DNA of 64,000 bases from CBDFHJ01 sp965247635 (GCA_965247635.1 CBDFHJ010000007.1:310001-374000), one strand, 5' to 3'; positions 43,447 to 52,364 are shown, counted from the first letter of the stretch. The notes: generated from the sequence alone by a model not told the origin. Translations and numbers: made by a program.

Positions 43447-44832
43447 CTACGGCCACAGCCCCTTCTCGCGCAGGTTGTCCCAACCGTCCGCCTGCATCAG
43501 CTGCACCCAGAAGTCGTAGGCGCCGCGCTGGTTCTGCTCCGAGGGGCTTCGTTGTGCCCCGCTTCCCCTCTCGGTGAGAACCCCATCCTGGGGTAGCCCG
43601 TACTGCTCAAACAGCGGGTGGCCATGTCGCTCACGGCTCAGGCCCAAAGAGTAGTCATAGGGGTAGCGACGCGCGATCACGCCCTTGCTGGCCTTGTGCG
43701 CGTAGTTCCAGTTCTCCATATCGTCCGACTCGGTCAGCCCCGCCGGCCCGCCGTACCGCATGAAGTAGTGCCGCAACACGGCCTTCATCTCCTGTGGCAT
43801 GTCGTGATGCACCCAGTACCACCGCCAGCACTCCGTCCAATCGGCCCCAGCTGGGTGCCACACGCAAATGCTGGTGTTGGTGCCCTGGGTGGTGTTGGGA
43901 AAGATGTTCCCGTTCCCCGGCCGCAGCCTGGAGTTTGCTCCCAACACCTCCTTGCGCCGCGTGTGGGCGTTCCGGGAGTACTCCTCGGCCACCGGGTCCT
44001 GGAAGGTGGGAGCGTACTCTAGGTCCTCAGGCGCTATTCGGAAGCTCAGCTGGCCGGAGCCGTGGTGCGAGACGTCAAAGTTATGGGACATCTCGAGAGA
44101 CCTTAAAACGTTTCCCTGGGCCCGGCCTTGTCCTCCGCCGGGGTTGATGTCCACGATCTGGACCGACTGGTGGGTTGGGATGCCGTGGTAGCCGTCGCCC
44201 AGGAAGTTCTCGGCCCCAAACTTCCAGTTGGCCGAGAACAGCCACTTGACCAGCCCAAGCACCTCGATATCGGCCTTATTCCCGTCGGGCTTGTCCAGGT
44301 GCAGGTCCATGCCAGGCTTGGTGTCGCCCATGTACTCGGCCAGGGGCGGCGCTTCGGGGTCCCACGTGGCCCAGATGGTCCCCTTGTAGTTCTCCATCTG
44401 CGCGACTTCAGCCAGCCCCCATTGGCTCTTGTCCAACTCCTCCCGATACGCGTCCTTGTACCGCGGCACACCCACCAGGCTCCCGTCGCCCGCGTAGCTC
44501 CACCCGTGGTACGGACACGTGAACACCGGCGTGTTCCCCTCGTCATACCGGCACACCTTCATACCTCGGTGGCGGCACGAGTTCAGGAACACGTGAATCG
44601 TGTTGTCGCGGTCCCGGCTCAGGATCACCGACTCCTCTCCCATGCGCGAGACGAAGTAGTCACCGGGCTTCTTTACTTGGTCCTCGAACCCCACGAAGAG
44701 CCAGCAGCGGGCGAACACCCGCTCCTTCTCGATCTCGTACAGCTCCGGGTCCACGAAGATGTCCCGGCTGACCAGGCCCTTCGTCCTATCCACCAGCGCC
44801 GTGCCGTTCCAAAGTCCGGTCTCAAGTGCCAT
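43447..44832 (-). CDS. Rieske non-heme iron oxygenase alpha subunit, paralogue 1
   Basis: The 461-residue product has a Rieske cluster at C86/H88 and C106/H109 (CRHRGMKVC, CPYHGW), and a mononuclear iron site with D213, H216 and H221 (GDGYHGIPTH) plus a later acidic stretch (DDMENWN). No beta subunit, ferredoxin or reductase gene is adjacent. AGGAGG precedes the ATG at 44832. An IS256 element inserted 27 bp upstream of the start separates it from the promoter at 46280-46308. The open frame continues into IS sequence to 45126, but those residues are not part of the protein. Confidence 0.92.
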   Translation of the reverse strand: MALETGLWNGTALVDRTKGLVSRDIFVDPELYEIEKERVFARCWLFVGFEDQVKKPGDYFVSRMGEESVILSRDRDNTIHVFLNSCRHRGMKVCRYDEGNTPVFTCPYHGWSYAGDGSLVGVPRYKDAYREELDKSQWGLAEVAQMENYKGTIWATWDPEAPPLAEYMGDTKPGMDLHLDKPDGNKADIEVLGLVKWLFSANWKFGAENFLGDGYHGIPTHQSVQIVDINPGGGQGRAQGNVLRSLEMSHNFDVSHHGSGQLSFRIAPEDLEYAPTFQDPVAEEYSRNAHTRRKEVLGANSRLRPGNGNIFPNTTQGTNTSICVWHPAGADWTECWRWYWVHHDMPQEMKAVLRHYFMRYGGPAGLTESDDMENWNYAHKASKGVIARRYPYDYSLGLSRERHGHPLFEQYGLPQDGVLTERGSGAQRSPSEQNQRGAYDFWVQLMQADGWDNLREKGLWP

Positions 44833-44866
44833 TTCGTTCCTCCTGTGCCTGTGCAGCCCATCGGAC

Positions 44867-46234
44867 GAGGTATCTTCAAAAAGTGTGTAAACAGTCAGGC
44901 GGTGTACCCTCTCTCTGAACAACACGGGCTCGAGGCCCAAGAGAGGAGATAGACCGCCCATGAGGAAGGAAAGCACTGAGAGTAGGTCGGAGTCAAGGCC
45001 GGAGTGGGAGCAGTTGGAGGATTGGGTGCGAAGCCAGGTCCAGAGGCTGATCCAGGAGTTGCTGGAGGAGGAGGTGACGGCGTTTCTGGGAAGGGCGAAG
45101 TCGGCGCTCAGATCCGACTCGGACAACGATACCGGCTATCGGAACGGATACGGCAGAGCCCGGAGGCTTACGCTGAGTTCGGGAACGATACAGCTGAGGC
45201 GGCCGCGAGTCCGCGATACCGAGGAGCGGTTCGAGAGCCGGCTGCTGCCGCTGTTCGTCAACAGGACCAGGAAGGTTGCTGAGTTGATCCCCGAGCTGTA
45301 CCTGCACGGTCTATCCGAAGGCGACTTCGACCTGGCTTTGCGGGGGCTGCTGGGAGAGGACGCACCGGTATCGGCGAGCACGGTGGCCCGGTTGAAGTCC
45401 AAGTGGAACGATGAGCTTGCCCAATGGCGCAGCCGGCCCCTAGATGACCTGGAAGCGGTCTACATGTGGGTGGATGGAGTCTACGTCAAGGCTGGTCTTG
45501 AGAAGGAGAAGGCGGCAGTACTGGTGGTGGTGGCGGCCCTGAGCGACGGGAGCAAGGTGGTGGTGAGCGCTGTTCCCGGATACAGGGAGTCCACAGAGAA
45601 CTGGTCCGATGTGCTCAGGGACATGAGGCGCCGCGGGCTGGAGTGCCCGAGGCTGGTGGTTGGGGACGGACACCTGGGCATCTGGGGAGCTCTGCGCAAC
45701 GTCTATCCGCAGGCGGCAGAGCAACGCTGCTGGAACCACAAGATCGTAAACGTGCTCGCCAAGCTTCCAAAGCGACAACAGGACCAGGCCAAGCTCATGC
45801 TGCGTACTATCCCCTACGCGCCGACTCGGACAGAGGCTGAGCGGCTCAGGACGGTGTTCACCAGGTGGTGCGGCGACCATTCCTACGAGGCGGCCTCAGA
45901 GGCCTTGGAGCGGGACTGGGACCGCATGGTCACCTTCTATGACTTCCCAAAGGAGCACTGGGGGCACCTTCGCACGACGAACCCGGTAGAATCACCCTTC
46001 GCGGCCCTCAGGCTTCGGACCGATGCCGCCAAGCGCTACAAGAGGGTCGATCGGGCGATAGCGGTGATCTGGAAAATGTTGATGGTCGCCGAACAGCGCT
46101 TCAGGCGTCTGAAGGCCCCTGAGTTGATCGAAGACGTCTATCTCGGTGCACAGTATGCGGATGAAATCGCCATTGAATCAACGGCTGAGAAGGTCGCCGC
46201 CTGATGTCGTTTACACACCTATTGACGTAACCTC
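44867..46234 (+). mobile_element. IS256-family insertion sequence, copy 2
   Basis: Also 1368 bp, with the same inverted ends as copy 1 (GAGGTATCTTCAAAAAG left; GAGGTTACGTCAATAGG read inward from right). It is flanked by its own 8-bp duplication CATCGGAC at 44859-44866 and 46235-46242. It is opposite in orientation to copy 1. It sits in the 5' leader of Rieske paralogue 1. Confidence 0.95.
44960..46204 (+). CDS. IS256-family (Mutator-type) transposase, copy 2
   Basis: The 414-residue product is full length and differs from copy 1 at six positions, for example DDLEAVYMW for DDLEVVYMW and WDRMVTF for WDRTVTF. The DDE-core motifs (MWVDGVYVK, VVGDGHLGIW, TNPVESPFAALRL) are intact. It is transcribed away from Rieske paralogue 1. 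Confidence 0.95.
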   Translation: MRKESTESRSESRPEWEQLEDWVRSQVQRLIQELLEEEVTAFLGRAKSALRSDSDNDTGYRNGYGRARRLTLSSGTIQLRRPRVRDTEERFESRLLPLFVNRTRKVAELIPELYLHGLSEGDFDLALRGLLGEDAPVSASTVARLKSKWNDELAQWRSRPLDDLEAVYMWVDGVYVKAGLEKEKAAVLVVVAALSDGSKVVVSAVPGYRESTENWSDVLRDMRRRGLECPRLVVGDGHLGIWGALRNVYPQAAEQRCWNHKIVNVLAKLPKRQQDQAKLMLRTIPYAPTRTEAERLRTVFTRWCGDHSYEAASEALERDWDRMVTFYDFPKEHWGHLRTTNPVESPFAALRLRTDAAKRYKRVDRAIAVIWKMLMVAEQRFRRLKAPELIEDVYLGAQYADEIAIESTAEKVAA

Positions 46235-46279
46235 CATCGGACCCGTGAGGTCGTGCAAGAGACCTCCGTTGCTGCGGTG

Positions 46280-46308
46280 AACGTACTCCTGGGGCTGAGA
46301 CGTGTCAA
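46280..46308 (-). promoter_or_regulatory. Stranded promoter of Rieske paralogue 1
   Basis: The minus strand reads TTGACA, a 17-base spacer, then TACGTT. The -10 would be 72 bases from the paralogue-1 start codon if the 1368-bp element and one 8-bp duplication were removed, exactly the distance seen for paralogue 2. Confidence 0.65.
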
Positions 46309-46373
46309 GGGCGTGGCAGTAGCCATGACACCGCTGCCTATAGCGCACCACAAGGATCCAGGCTGCCCAACGA

Positions 46374-46415
46374 ATGAGAAGCCCCCAAGCCCTATCGCTC
46401 GGAGGCTTCTAAGAT
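46374..46415 (-). terminator. Possible terminator after Rieske paralogue 2
   Basis: GAAGCC and GGCTTC arms separated by about 20 bases lie 20-60 bases past the paralogue-2 stop. Confidence 0.35.
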
Positions 46416-46434
46416 GCTGGGCAGTCGCCCAGGA

Positions 46435-47823
46435 CTACCGCCACAGACCCTTGTCGCGCAGGTCGTCCCAGCTATCGGCCTCCATCATCTCCACCCAGAA
46501 CTTATAGGCTCCGCGCTGGTTCTGCTCCGACGGAGCGCGGACTCCGGTCCCGTCCTCCGTGATGGTGGCGTTTTGGGGGTACCCGAACTCGTCGAGCAGC
46601 GGGTGCCCTTTTCGCTCTCTGACCATCCCCATGGAGTACTCGTACGGATATCGCCGGGCAATAGTCCCCTTGCTCGCCTTGTGGGCGTAGTTCCAGTTCT
46701 CCATGTCGTCGGACTCGGTGAGGCCCGCGGGGCCGCCGTAGCGCATGTAGTAGTGCCGTAGCATATCCTTCACTTCCTGAGGCGCGTCCCGGTGCACGAA
46801 GTACCAGCGCCAGCACTCGGTCCAGTCCGGCCCGGCAGGGTGCCACACGCACATGCTATTGTGTGTTCCCTGGGTAGCGTTAGGAAAGACGTTCCCGTTC
46901 ATGGCATGGGCCCGCCAGTGCTTGCCCATCACCTGCTTGCGGCGCTCATAGGACGAGCGGTAGTACTCTTCGACCGCGGGAGGCTGGTTGGGATAACTAG
47001 GTATGTAGGGAAAGTCCTCCGGCGCGAACATGACGCCCAGCCGCCCCGAGCCGTGGTGGGTTACCTCGAGGCGCGATGACGCGGAAAAGAGGCGGAACAG
47101 GCCCGAAGCCATGCGGCTCTGGCCGCCTCCCGGATTGATGCCCACGATCTCCACCGAGTGGTGGGTGGGCGTGCCGTGGTAGTTGTCTCCCAAGAAGTTC
47201 TCGGCACCAAACTTCCAGTTCGAGGAGAAGAGCCACTTCAGCGTCCCTAGGACTTCGATATCCGCCTCCGTGCCGTCCGGCTTGTCCAGCCACAGTCCGA
47301 TGCCGTACTCGTTGTCGCCGATGTAGTCCAGGAACGCCGGTGCCTCCGAGTCCCACGTGGCCCAGATGGTGCCCTTGTAGTTGGCCAGCTGCGCGACTTC
47401 AACGAGGCCCCACTGCGATTTGTCCAGCTCCTCCCGGTACGCGTCCTTGTAGCGCGGCACGCCCACGAGGCTTCCATCTCCCGCGTAGCTCCACCCGTGG
47501 TACGGACACGTGAACACCGGCGTGTTCCCCTCGTCGTACCGGCACACCTTCATCCCCCGGTGACGGCACGAGTTCAGGAATACGTGGACGGTATTGTCCC
47601 GGTCCCGGCTCAGGATCACCGACTCCTCCCCCATGCGCGAGACGAAGTAGTCGCCGGGCTTGCGGACCTGGTCCTCGAACCCCACGAAGAGCCAGCAGCG
47701 GGCGAAGACCCGCTCCTTCTCGATCTCGTACAGCTCCGGGTCCACGAACAGGTCCCGGCTCACCAAGCCCTTCTCGCGGTCTATGAGGGATACGCCCTTC
47801 CAAAGGCCGGTCTCTAGTGCCAT
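46435..47823 (-). CDS. Rieske non-heme iron oxygenase alpha subunit, paralogue 2
   Basis: The 462-residue product has the Rieske ligands C86/H88 and C106/H109, and the iron site GDNYHGTPTH. Residues 50-145 are nearly identical to paralogues 1 and 3 down to the codons, while the catalytic half is much more divergent (for example the 220-290 region). AGGAG lies before the ATG. Its promoter is at 47895-47923. No partner subunit is adjacent; an alpha/beta hydrolase is divergently transcribed upstream. Confidence 0.92.
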   Translation of the reverse strand: MALETGLWKGVSLIDREKGLVSRDLFVDPELYEIEKERVFARCWLFVGFEDQVRKPGDYFVSRMGEESVILSRDRDNTVHVFLNSCRHRGMKVCRYDEGNTPVFTCPYHGWSYAGDGSLVGVPRYKDAYREELDKSQWGLVEVAQLANYKGTIWATWDSEAPAFLDYIGDNEYGIGLWLDKPDGTEADIEVLGTLKWLFSSNWKFGAENFLGDNYHGTPTHHSVEIVGINPGGGQSRMASGLFRLFSASSRLEVTHHGSGRLGVMFAPEDFPYIPSYPNQPPAVEEYYRSSYERRKQVMGKHWRAHAMNGNVFPNATQGTHNSMCVWHPAGPDWTECWRWYFVHRDAPQEVKDMLRHYYMRYGGPAGLTESDDMENWNYAHKASKGTIARRYPYEYSMGMVRERKGHPLLDEFGYPQNATITEDGTGVRAPSEQNQRGAYKFWVEMMEADSWDDLRDKGLWR

Positions 47824-47894
47824 TTCGCTCCTCCCGCAGCACCTAGGTCATACGTAGCCGAGGCGCTATACCAAAGACGTTTGTCTTTTCGGCG

Positions 47895-47923
47895 AACCTA
47901 CTCTCGGCCCCGCGTCATGTCAA
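47895..47923 (-). promoter_or_regulatory. Promoter of Rieske paralogue 2
   Basis: TTGACA, a 17-base spacer ending in GGCCGAGAG, and TAGGTT on the minus strand, 72 bases upstream of the start codon. The same motif with the same spacer end occurs before paralogue 3. Confidence 0.7.
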
Positions 47924-48041
47924 GGGTGTGTCAAGCAGGTATGATGGCGCCACCGGCAATCCGCCTCGAAGGCACAGCCCCCTCTGCAATACAAGGCCTG
48001 GCTATGGACCGGCGAAATGCCCTTCCGGGAAGGAGGACCCC

Positions 48042-48974
48042 ATGGTGGACCGTCTCCAGCTCACTACGACGCCCCACGCGAAGCCGCTCAGCGACTGGCA
48101 GTCCGTTGCGACGGAGCTATTAGGCACCCAGACTCGCATCGTTCAGGGAGCGCGGTACCATCACCGCGTCATCGAGTGCGGCACGGACGGGGAGCCGCTC
48201 GTGCTCCTGCACGGCATCGGCGGTCACGCTGAAACGTACGCCCGGAACCTGCACAACCTGGCCAGCCACGGATTCCACGTGTACGCGGCTGACGCACTGT
48301 ACCACGGATTCTCCAGCAAGGACGATTACGACGACGCGCACCGCACGCAGCGGCAGGCGGACGCCCTGGCCGATCTGATCACGGCGCTGGGCCACCCGTG
48401 GGCCCATGTAGAGGGCGAGTCCATGGGCGGCGACATCGCCCTGGAGTTCGGCATGCGCTATCCCCAAATGGCGGGCAAGCTGGTGCTCAACACCGGAGGG
48501 GACGAGCCCGTGCGCCTCAAGAAGACAGACTTCCCGTCGAACCCAGGCGGCGGCGGGGAGCTTGCCGAGCTCTCCCGGCAGTCCATCCTCAACCCCAGCT
48601 TCGAGACCGTGCGCAAGCGGATGGAGTGGCTGGTGGCCAGCCCAGAGCGGATGACGGACGAGATGGTAAACATCCGCCTACGGCTCTACTCCTTTCCGGA
48701 GGTGTACGAGTCCATCAAGCGGGTCTACCGCATCGGCGGGTCGTGGTCGGACCCTATCATTTACGAGGAGGAGGACCTGCGGCGCTTCCAGCCCAAGGCC
48801 CTGATCTTCTGGACGGACCGCAACCCCGGCAACGGTCCCGCGGTGGGTGAATACCTAGCGGGACTCATCCCTGGGGCGCAGTTCTACAACATGCTGGACG
48901 CGGCACACTGGCCGCAGTGGGAGAAGCCGGAGGAGCACGACCAGGTGATCATCGACTTCATCCGGCAGGGCTAA
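48042..48974 (+). CDS. Alpha/beta hydrolase, meta-cleavage-product-hydrolase-like
   Basis: The 310-residue product has the oxyanion motif LLHGIGGHAETYARN, the nucleophile elbow VEGESMGGDIALEFG and the C-terminal DAAHWPQWEKPEEHDQVIIDFI with the catalytic His. FWTDRNPGNGP marks the likely acid region. The MCP-hydrolase family opens ring-fission products of aromatics. The position between two Rieske oxygenase genes supports such a role, though no extradiol dioxygenase is present. Start chosen at 48042, after AAGGAGGACC. Confidence 0.8.
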   Translation: MVDRLQLTTTPHAKPLSDWQSVATELLGTQTRIVQGARYHHRVIECGTDGEPLVLLHGIGGHAETYARNLHNLASHGFHVYAADALYHGFSSKDDYDDAHRTQRQADALADLITALGHPWAHVEGESMGGDIALEFGMRYPQMAGKLVLNTGGDEPVRLKKTDFPSNPGGGGELAELSRQSILNPSFETVRKRMEWLVASPERMTDEMVNIRLRLYSFPEVYESIKRVYRIGGSWSDPIIYEEEDLRRFQPKALIFWTDRNPGNGPAVGEYLAGLIPGAQFYNMLDAAHWPQWEKPEEHDQVIIDFIRQG

Positions 48975-49001
48975 GCGGCAAGCGGACGATGGGCCTGCCG
49001 G

Positions 49002-50372
49002 CTACGGCCACTGGCCATTGTCGCGCAGCTCGTCCCAGCTCTCGGCGTTCATGAGCGAAAGCCAGAATCCGTAAGCGCCACGAGCGTTCTGCTCGGAGGC
49101 CTGTATTTTCTGGGTGACCAGCGCGTTTGGAGCGAGTCCGTACGCCTCCAGCATCGGGTGTCCTGTCGTTTCGAGCCCGAGCCCCTGGGAGTAGGCGTAG
49201 GGGTGGCGCCTGGCGATGGCGCCCTTGCTGGCCTTGTGCGCGTAGTTCCAATTCTCCATGTCGTCCTCTTCCGTCAGCCCAGCGGGGCCGCCGTAGCGGA
49301 TGTAGTAGTGCCGGAGCAGGTCTTTGACCTCCTGGGGTGCGTCCCGCTGCACGAATATCCAACGCCACACCTGGGTCGAGTCTGGCCCGTTGGGTTGCCA
49401 CACGGCGATGCTCTGATTGGTGCCCGTGGTGCCGTTCGGAAACACGTTCCCGCCGCTGCCCGCGATCCGAGATCCTTTGCCCAGCAGCCGCTGGCGGGTC
49501 TCGTAGGCCTCCCGGAAATACGTCTCCACCACGGGGTTGTTCGGGTACGACGGCGAGTAGTCGAAGTCGTCGCTGTTCAGACGGAAGTGCAGGCGGCCTG
49601 ACCCATGATGCGCGATATCAAACATCGTGGAGGCCCGCCGGACGTTGTCGTTGGTGTGACGACCCTGCTGGCCGCTGGGGCTGAGGCGAAGAAGGTCCAC
49701 CGACCGGTGGGTCGTAACCCCGTGGTAACCGTCGCCCAGGAAGTTTTCGGCGCCGAACTTCCAGTTGCACGGCAGCGTCCACTTGTACACGCCGCCGATG
49801 ACCTCAATGTCGGCCTCGGTCCCGTCAGGCTTATCGAAGAACGTCTCCAAATGAGGCCGCATATCCCCAACGTACTCCTCAAAGGATGGCGCCTTGGGGT
49901 CCCACGTCGCCCAGATACTCCCACGCAGATTGGCCGTCTTCGCCACTTCCACCAGCCCCCACTGGCTCTTGTCCAACTCCTCGCGGTACGCGTCCTTGTA
50001 CCGCGGCACGCCTACCAGTGAGCCATCACCCGCGTAGCTCCACCCGTGGTACGGACACGTGAACACCGGCGTGTTCCCCTCGTCGTACCGGCACACCTTC
50101 ATCCCCCGGTGACGGCACGAGTTCAAAAACACGTGGACCGTGTTGTCGCGGTCCCGGCTCAGGATGACCGACTCCTCCCCCATGCGCGAGACGAAGTAGT
50201 CCCCCGGCTTCTTGACCTGGTCCTCGAACCCCACGAACAGCCAGGCGCGGGCGAACACCCGCTCCTGCTCGATGGCGTACAGCTCTTCGTCCACGAAGAT
50301 GTCCCGGCTGATCAACCCCTTCTCCCGGTCCACCAGGACCTGGCCCTTCCAAAGCCCCGTCTCTATTGCCAT
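49002..50372 (-). CDS. Rieske non-heme iron oxygenase alpha subunit, paralogue 3
   Basis: The 456-residue product has C86/H88, C106/H109 and the iron site GDGYHGVTTH. The first 145 residues nearly match paralogues 1 and 2, whereas residues 150-300 and the C-terminus diverge strongly (KWTLPCNWKFGAENFLGDG; SPSGQQGRHTNDNVRRA). It ends 27 bp from the convergent hydrolase gene. Its promoter lies at 50424-50452, and an HbpS/GlcG-like gene is divergent upstream. Confidence 0.92.
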   Translation of the reverse strand: MAIETGLWKGQVLVDREKGLISRDIFVDEELYAIEQERVFARAWLFVGFEDQVKKPGDYFVSRMGEESVILSRDRDNTVHVFLNSCRHRGMKVCRYDEGNTPVFTCPYHGWSYAGDGSLVGVPRYKDAYREELDKSQWGLVEVAKTANLRGSIWATWDPKAPSFEEYVGDMRPHLETFFDKPDGTEADIEVIGGVYKWTLPCNWKFGAENFLGDGYHGVTTHRSVDLLRLSPSGQQGRHTNDNVRRASTMFDIAHHGSGRLHFRLNSDDFDYSPSYPNNPVVETYFREAYETRQRLLGKGSRIAGSGGNVFPNGTTGTNQSIAVWQPNGPDSTQVWRWIFVQRDAPQEVKDLLRHYYIRYGGPAGLTEEDDMENWNYAHKASKGAIARRHPYAYSQGLGLETTGHPMLEAYGLAPNALVTQKIQASEQNARGAYGFWLSLMNAESWDELRDNGQWP

Positions 50373-50423
50373 CTCGATTCCTCCTGGAGTCTCCCGTTCC
50401 GAGCTGAGACGCTACCTGTGTCG

Positions 50424-50452
50424 AACCTACTCTCGGCCTTGCATCGTGTCAA
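50424..50452 (-). promoter_or_regulatory. Promoter of Rieske paralogue 3
   Basis: TTGACA, a 17-base spacer ending in GGCCGAGAG, and TAGGTT on the minus strand, 52 bases before the start codon. The match to paralogue 2 extends through GGCCGAGAGTAGGTTCG. Confidence 0.7.
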
Positions 50453-50585
50453 GGGAGGCTGCGCACGGTCCCTCTCCCTACGCACAGTGCACTTTGGCTG
50501 TACACAGCACGCTTTGGCCGCATAGACTTGCGCTACCGCCTTACCCGTCTGAGGGCGAGTCCTTTCCCGCCCAAGGAGGAGCGAA

Positions 50586-50987
50586 ATGCCCGTCACTTTT
50601 GAGGAAGCCAGGAAAGCCGCGGAGGCCGCCATCGCAAAGTCGGAGGAGATGGGGCTCGCCGTCACCATCGTCGTGATGGATGACCACGCCGACACGGTGG
50701 TGCTGGTGCGGATGGACGGCAACCGGGGCTTCAGGAACAACATCGCCTGGGGCAAGGCCGCGGTATCGGCGCTGTGGGGCCGGCCCAGCGCGGCCATGGC
50801 TGAGCGCGCACCCACGCCCATACTCCAGGCGGTGAACCAGTATCGCGATGGATTGGTCTACTGGAAGGGCGCCGTGCCCATCACGCGAGGGGATGAGGTC
50901 CTCGGCGCCGTGGGGGTCAGCGGCGCCACTTCCGAGCAGGACGAGGAGATCGCCATGGCAGCCGTGGCGACCATCGGTGGAGCGTAG
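50586..50987 (+). CDS. GlcG/HbpS-family protein (DUF336)
   Basis: The 133-residue product has the compact GlcG/HbpS fold: TFEEARKAAEAAIAKSEEMG, a VTIVVMDDHADTVVLVRMDG sheet, NNIAWGKAAVSALWG, and a GGVPI-like GAVPITRGDEVLGAVGVSGA ending. Members include heme- or corrinoid-binding accessory proteins often found beside oxygenase and alcohol-utilisation genes. The function here is unknown. AAGGAGGAG lies just before the ATG, and it is divergent from Rieske paralogue 3. Confidence 0.85.
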   Translation: MPVTFEEARKAAEAAIAKSEEMGLAVTIVVMDDHADTVVLVRMDGNRGFRNNIAWGKAAVSALWGRPSAAMAERAPTPILQAVNQYRDGLVYWKGAVPITRGDEVLGAVGVSGATSEQDEEIAMAAVATIGGA

Positions 50988-51374
50988 CCCGCCACGGGGG
51001 CCGCGCCTCCATGCAAGGGCTCTAGCAGAACGCTGGAAAACTCCTTCCCTCATCCCTCTGGCGCTCTTTCGAATGAGGAAAATGAAGAAATTGTATCTGC
51101 GGGCCACCCCTTCGACGATGCTTAGGAGGGGCTCTCAGACTCCTGGCCCCGACTCGCGGCGACGACTATTTCCACCTGGCCCACTTTGGTCCCCGACCGC
51201 CCGTATGCGTGTGTAGGTTGATATCGTTACATGAGGCCAAGGGATGTCGCGAGGATGACAGGTCGGCCGGACCGGCTGCAGTCGATCGGTCCTACGAAAG
51301 TACGACTCCCCCTCGGCCAAAGTATTGACCCGGGGGTCGTCCCTCTTCCGGCGATGAGCTCGCTCCTATGGCTG
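50988..51374. other. Intergenic stretch without recognised features
   Basis: No convincing gene is seen between the HbpS-like and ABC genes. Several short frames are open on both strands but lack ribosome-binding sites or recognisable residues. Confidence 0.4.
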
Positions 51375-51403
51375 TTGACGGGACGGACGGTCACCGACAT
51401 ACT
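51375..51403 (+). promoter_or_regulatory. Candidate promoter of the ABC exporter operon
   Basis: TTGACG, a 17-base spacer and CATACT, with the -10 ending 16 bases before the ATG at 51420, so the leader would be very short. Confidence 0.5.
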
Positions 51404-51419
51404 CGAACGCAGGTGACAA

Positions 51420-52364
51420 ATGAGCAACGAGACCGACAGTCAGCTGGTGAAATCGCCTGCGAGCCCGGCCCTGGAAGTGCGGGAGCTGGTCAAGACGTTC
51501 GGCGGCCGCCGAGTCGTGAACGGCGTTTCCTTCGAGCTGCAGCGCGGCGAGATCTTCGGATTCCTGGGACCGAACGGCTCGGGCAAGACGACGACCATGC
51601 GGATGGCGCTCGACCTAATACGGCCCGACTCGGGCTCGGTCGCGCTTCTGGGTGGCATGCCGATCCGCAGAGCCCTCCGGCGCGTCGGGTATTTGCCCGA
51701 GGAGCGCGGGCTGTTCCAGCGCGCACAGGTGCTGGACGTACTCCGCTACCTGGGCAGGCTCAAGGGTCTCGAGGCCAGAGATGCGGAGGGGCGCGCCAAG
51801 GAGATGCTGAAGCGCGTGGACCTGGCACACAGTGCGCGCATGAAGGTCCAGGGCCTCTCGCGTGGAATGACGCAACTGATCCAGTTCTCGGGCGCCCTGC
51901 TCCACTATCCCGACCTGATAATTCTGGATGAGCCGTTCTCGGGGTTGGACCCGCTGAACGTCGAGTTGATGAAGGAGATAATCCGCGAGGAGCAGGCCCG
52001 GGGCGCGACCATCATCTTCAGTACTCACATCATGTCTGACGTCGAGGAGCTGTGCGAGCGCATGCTGCTCATCGATGCCGGGACGACGCTGCTCTACGGG
52101 TCGCTCATGGAGCTGAAGCGGTCCCGCGGCACCCGCACCGTCAAGATCGCAGCCGGGCGCCGGCCCGAATCGGTGGCCGGCGTGATGGAGCCAATAGCGG
52201 TCAACGGGCACTTCGAATACAGGCTCGCGTCCGGCTCGGAGCCTCAGGCCATCCTTCAATCGTTCCTCGAAGCCCAGATCCCGGTGGAGCGATACGAGGT
52301 GGCGCTGCCGACGCTCAACGAGATCTTCATCGAGGAGGTGCGCGGTGCGCGAAGCCGCGGGTGA
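51420..52364 (+). CDS. ABC transporter ATP-binding protein (ABC-2 exporter type)
   Basis: The 314-residue product has Walker A (FLGPNGSGKTTTMRMALDL), signature (VQGLSRGMTQLIQFSGAL), Walker B (LIILDEPFSGLDPLNVELM) and H-loop (IIFSTHIMSDVEELCER). The order and the C-terminal extension (after residue 220) match NatA/YhaQ-type ATPases. It overlaps the permease start by 20 bp. The signature has M-T-Q in place of the usual Q-x-Q/R. Confidence 0.9.
   Translation: MSNETDSQLVKSPASPALEVRELVKTFGGRRVVNGVSFELQRGEIFGFLGPNGSGKTTTMRMALDLIRPDSGSVALLGGMPIRRALRRVGYLPEERGLFQRAQVLDVLRYLGRLKGLEARDAEGRAKEMLKRVDLAHSARMKVQGLSRGMTQLIQFSGALLHYPDLIILDEPFSGLDPLNVELMKEIIREEQARGATIIFSTHIMSDVEELCERMLLIDAGTTLLYGSLMELKRSRGTRTVKIAAGRRPESVAGVMEPIAVNGHFEYRLASGSEPQAILQSFLEAQIPVERYEVALPTLNEIFIEEVRGARSRG

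Noticed and set aside
44833..45126. N-terminal extension of Rieske paralogue 1 in the same open frame
   Set aside because: These codons are the antisense of IS256 copy 2 and the same sequence occurs beside copy 1. The true start has AGGAGG and matches paralogues 2 and 3.
22181..46234. A composite transposon bounded by the two IS256 copies
   Set aside because: Each copy has its own different 8-bp duplication, so the pair did not move as a unit.
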